Positions 46,331-46,884 of a DNA stretch of 46,884 bases are shown here, in pieces. The stretch's first letter is position 1. The number at the start of each line of letters is the position of its first letter. Origin of the DNA: an uncultured Faecalibacterium sp. (GTDB taxonomy: Bacteria > Bacillota > Clostridia > Oscillospirales > Ruminococcaceae); NCBI GenBank assembly GCA_902463235.1, contig CABQER010000005.1, positions 1 to 46,884 of the forward strand, given 5' to 3'. The position numbers and the translations under genes were made by a program. The notes beneath the pieces are model-generated. The model saw nothing but the letters and a program-made list of their open reading frames with translations. It searched no databases and was not told where the DNA came from.

Positions 46331-46884
46331 TTACTTCACCATGCTTGCAACTTCAGATGCGAAGTCGTCAGCACGCTTCTCCAGGCCCTCGCCCTTGACA
46401 AAGCGGGCGAACTTGACGATCTTGATCTCGCCGCCCAGATCCTTAGCGACCTTAGCGGTATACTGAGCAACGGTCAGGTCGCCGTCCTTGACGAACTCCT
46501 GATCGACCAGGCAGTTCTCCTTGAAGAACTTCTTGATCTTGCCCTCGATCATCTTCTCCTTCACAGCCTCAGGCTTGTTAGCGGTCTTGGGATCCTGAGC
46601 CATCTGAGCCAGCATGATCTCCTTCTCCTTAGCCACGACCTCGGCGGGGACAGAAGCCTCGTCGACGTAGCCGGGGTTAGCAGCAGCGACCTGCATAGCG
46701 ATGTCCTTGCCGTAAGCAACGAACTCGTCCTTAGCGTCGATGTCGTTGGTGGTCTCGAAGTTGACCAGAATGCCGTGGGTGCCGCCACCGTGGACGTATG
46801 CAGAGCAGACGCCCTCGTAACGGGTGAAGCGGCGAACCTTGATGTTCTCCTTGATGACCAGGATCAGGTTCTTCAGAGCCTCGT
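46331..46884 (-). CDS. tsf: Elongation factor Ts, 3' part (truncated by the window edge)
   Basis: Nucleotide exchange factor for EF-Tu. The visible 183 codons run off the right edge with no start. They include ENIKVRRFTRYEG, AYVHGGGTHGILVNF, AVDAANPGYVDE-like MQVAAANPGYVDEAS, IMLAQMAQDPKTANKPE, CLVDQEFVKDGDLTV and FARFVKGEGLEKRADDFASE, all from the central and C-terminal EF-Ts core. The codon use is strikingly uniform (many AAG, GAG, GTC), as in highly expressed genes. rpsB is expected just beyond the edge. A terminator follows its stop. Confidence 0.96.
   Translation of the reverse strand, partial: EALKNLILVIKENIKVRRFTRYEGVCSAYVHGGGTHGILVNFETTNDIDAKDEFVAYGKDIAMQVAAANPGYVDEASVPAEVVAKEKEIMLAQMAQDPKTANKPEAVKEKMIEGKIKKFFKENCLVDQEFVKDGDLTVAQYTAKVAKDLGGEIKIVKFARFVKGEGLEKRADDFASEVASMVK

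Noticed and set aside
1..46884. CRISPR arrays, tRNA/rRNA genes, prophage or a replication origin
   Set aside because: No spaced direct repeats, tRNA-like cloverleafs, integrase or capsid genes, or DnaA-box clusters were noticed by eye; a dedicated search could not be run.

Overview
The window looks like a chromosomal segment of a GC-rich (high-50s percent by eye) low-oxygen Firmicute of the Oscillospiraceae/Ruminococcaceae type, such as Faecalibacterium, Gemmiger or Subdoligranulum. This rests on protein style, strong AGGAGG-type ribosome sites, a Tyr T-box leader, and gene order that follows the Bacillus/Clostridium spoIIIA-nusB-xse-dxs-recN and yicC-gmk-priA-def-fmt-rsmB-prkC-thiN-spoVM blocks. 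The genus is an inference. About 50 genes are supported. There are no rRNA, tRNA, CRISPR, prophage or intact insertion-sequence features.

Layout. (1) 111-4821, plus strand: asd-dapA-dapB (aspartate to diaminopimelate/lysine), a CapA-like metallophosphatase and a free-standing aspartokinase-type ACT protein, closed by a terminator. (2) 4923-5495: a single glucose-type PTS IIA protein. A bidirectional terminator separates it from tyrS, which is read leftward under a T-box riboswitch. (3) 7147-17736, minus strand: a housekeeping operon, yqhY(asp23)-nusB-TsaD-like-xseA-xseB-ispA-DUF212-dxs-tlyA-nadK-argR-recN, with a good promoter at 17707-17736. (4) 17859-22586, minus: the complete eight-gene spoIIIAA-AH operon, encoding the mother-cell side of the forespore feeding channel. 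(5) 22696-24807, minus: ligA preceded by a 27-codon small ORF with a strong ribosome site, then an AT-rich gap. (6) 25125-26707, minus: a SipL/SpoVID-like spore coat morphogenetic protein behind a good sigma-E-like promoter. (7) 26761-39996, minus: yicC-remA-gmk-priA-(GIY-YIG protein)-def-fmt-rsmB-rlmN-prpC-prkC-rsgA-thiN-spoVM. The terminal spoVM is only 26 codons. (8) 40112-40569: a monocistronic gene for a transposase-type helix-turn-helix with its own promoter and terminator and no catalytic domain. (9) 40691-43933, minus: three genes for a biotin-dependent carboxyltransferase complex (5S-like, biotin carrier, 12S-like). (10) 44243-46195, plus: a membrane glycerophosphodiester phosphodiesterase behind a structured leader. 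(11) The 3' part of tsf at the right edge, minus strand.

How the genes work together: region 1 supplies DAP for peptidoglycan and lysine, and the ACT protein may be its lysine sensor. Regions 3 and 7 join isoprenoid supply (dxs, ispA), DNA repair (recN, xseAB, priA), translation start (def, fmt), rRNA modification (rlmN, rsmB, tlyA) and muropeptide-type Ser/Thr kinase signalling (prkC/prpC). Regions 4, 6 and spoVM together show that the lineage keeps engulfment-stage and coat-assembly sporulation genes with recognisable sigma-E-type -10 elements.

Most unusual points: the orphan aspartokinase-like ACT protein; a fungal/archaeal-type Asd; a TsaD paralogue between nusB and xseA where folD sits in Bacillus; a GIY-YIG nuclease gene inserted into the priA-def junction; the solitary transposase-type HTH gene; and a transcarboxylase-like cluster with a shortened 12S subunit and no biotin carboxylase or membrane subunit nearby. 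No clearly new multi-gene defence or mobile system was seen.
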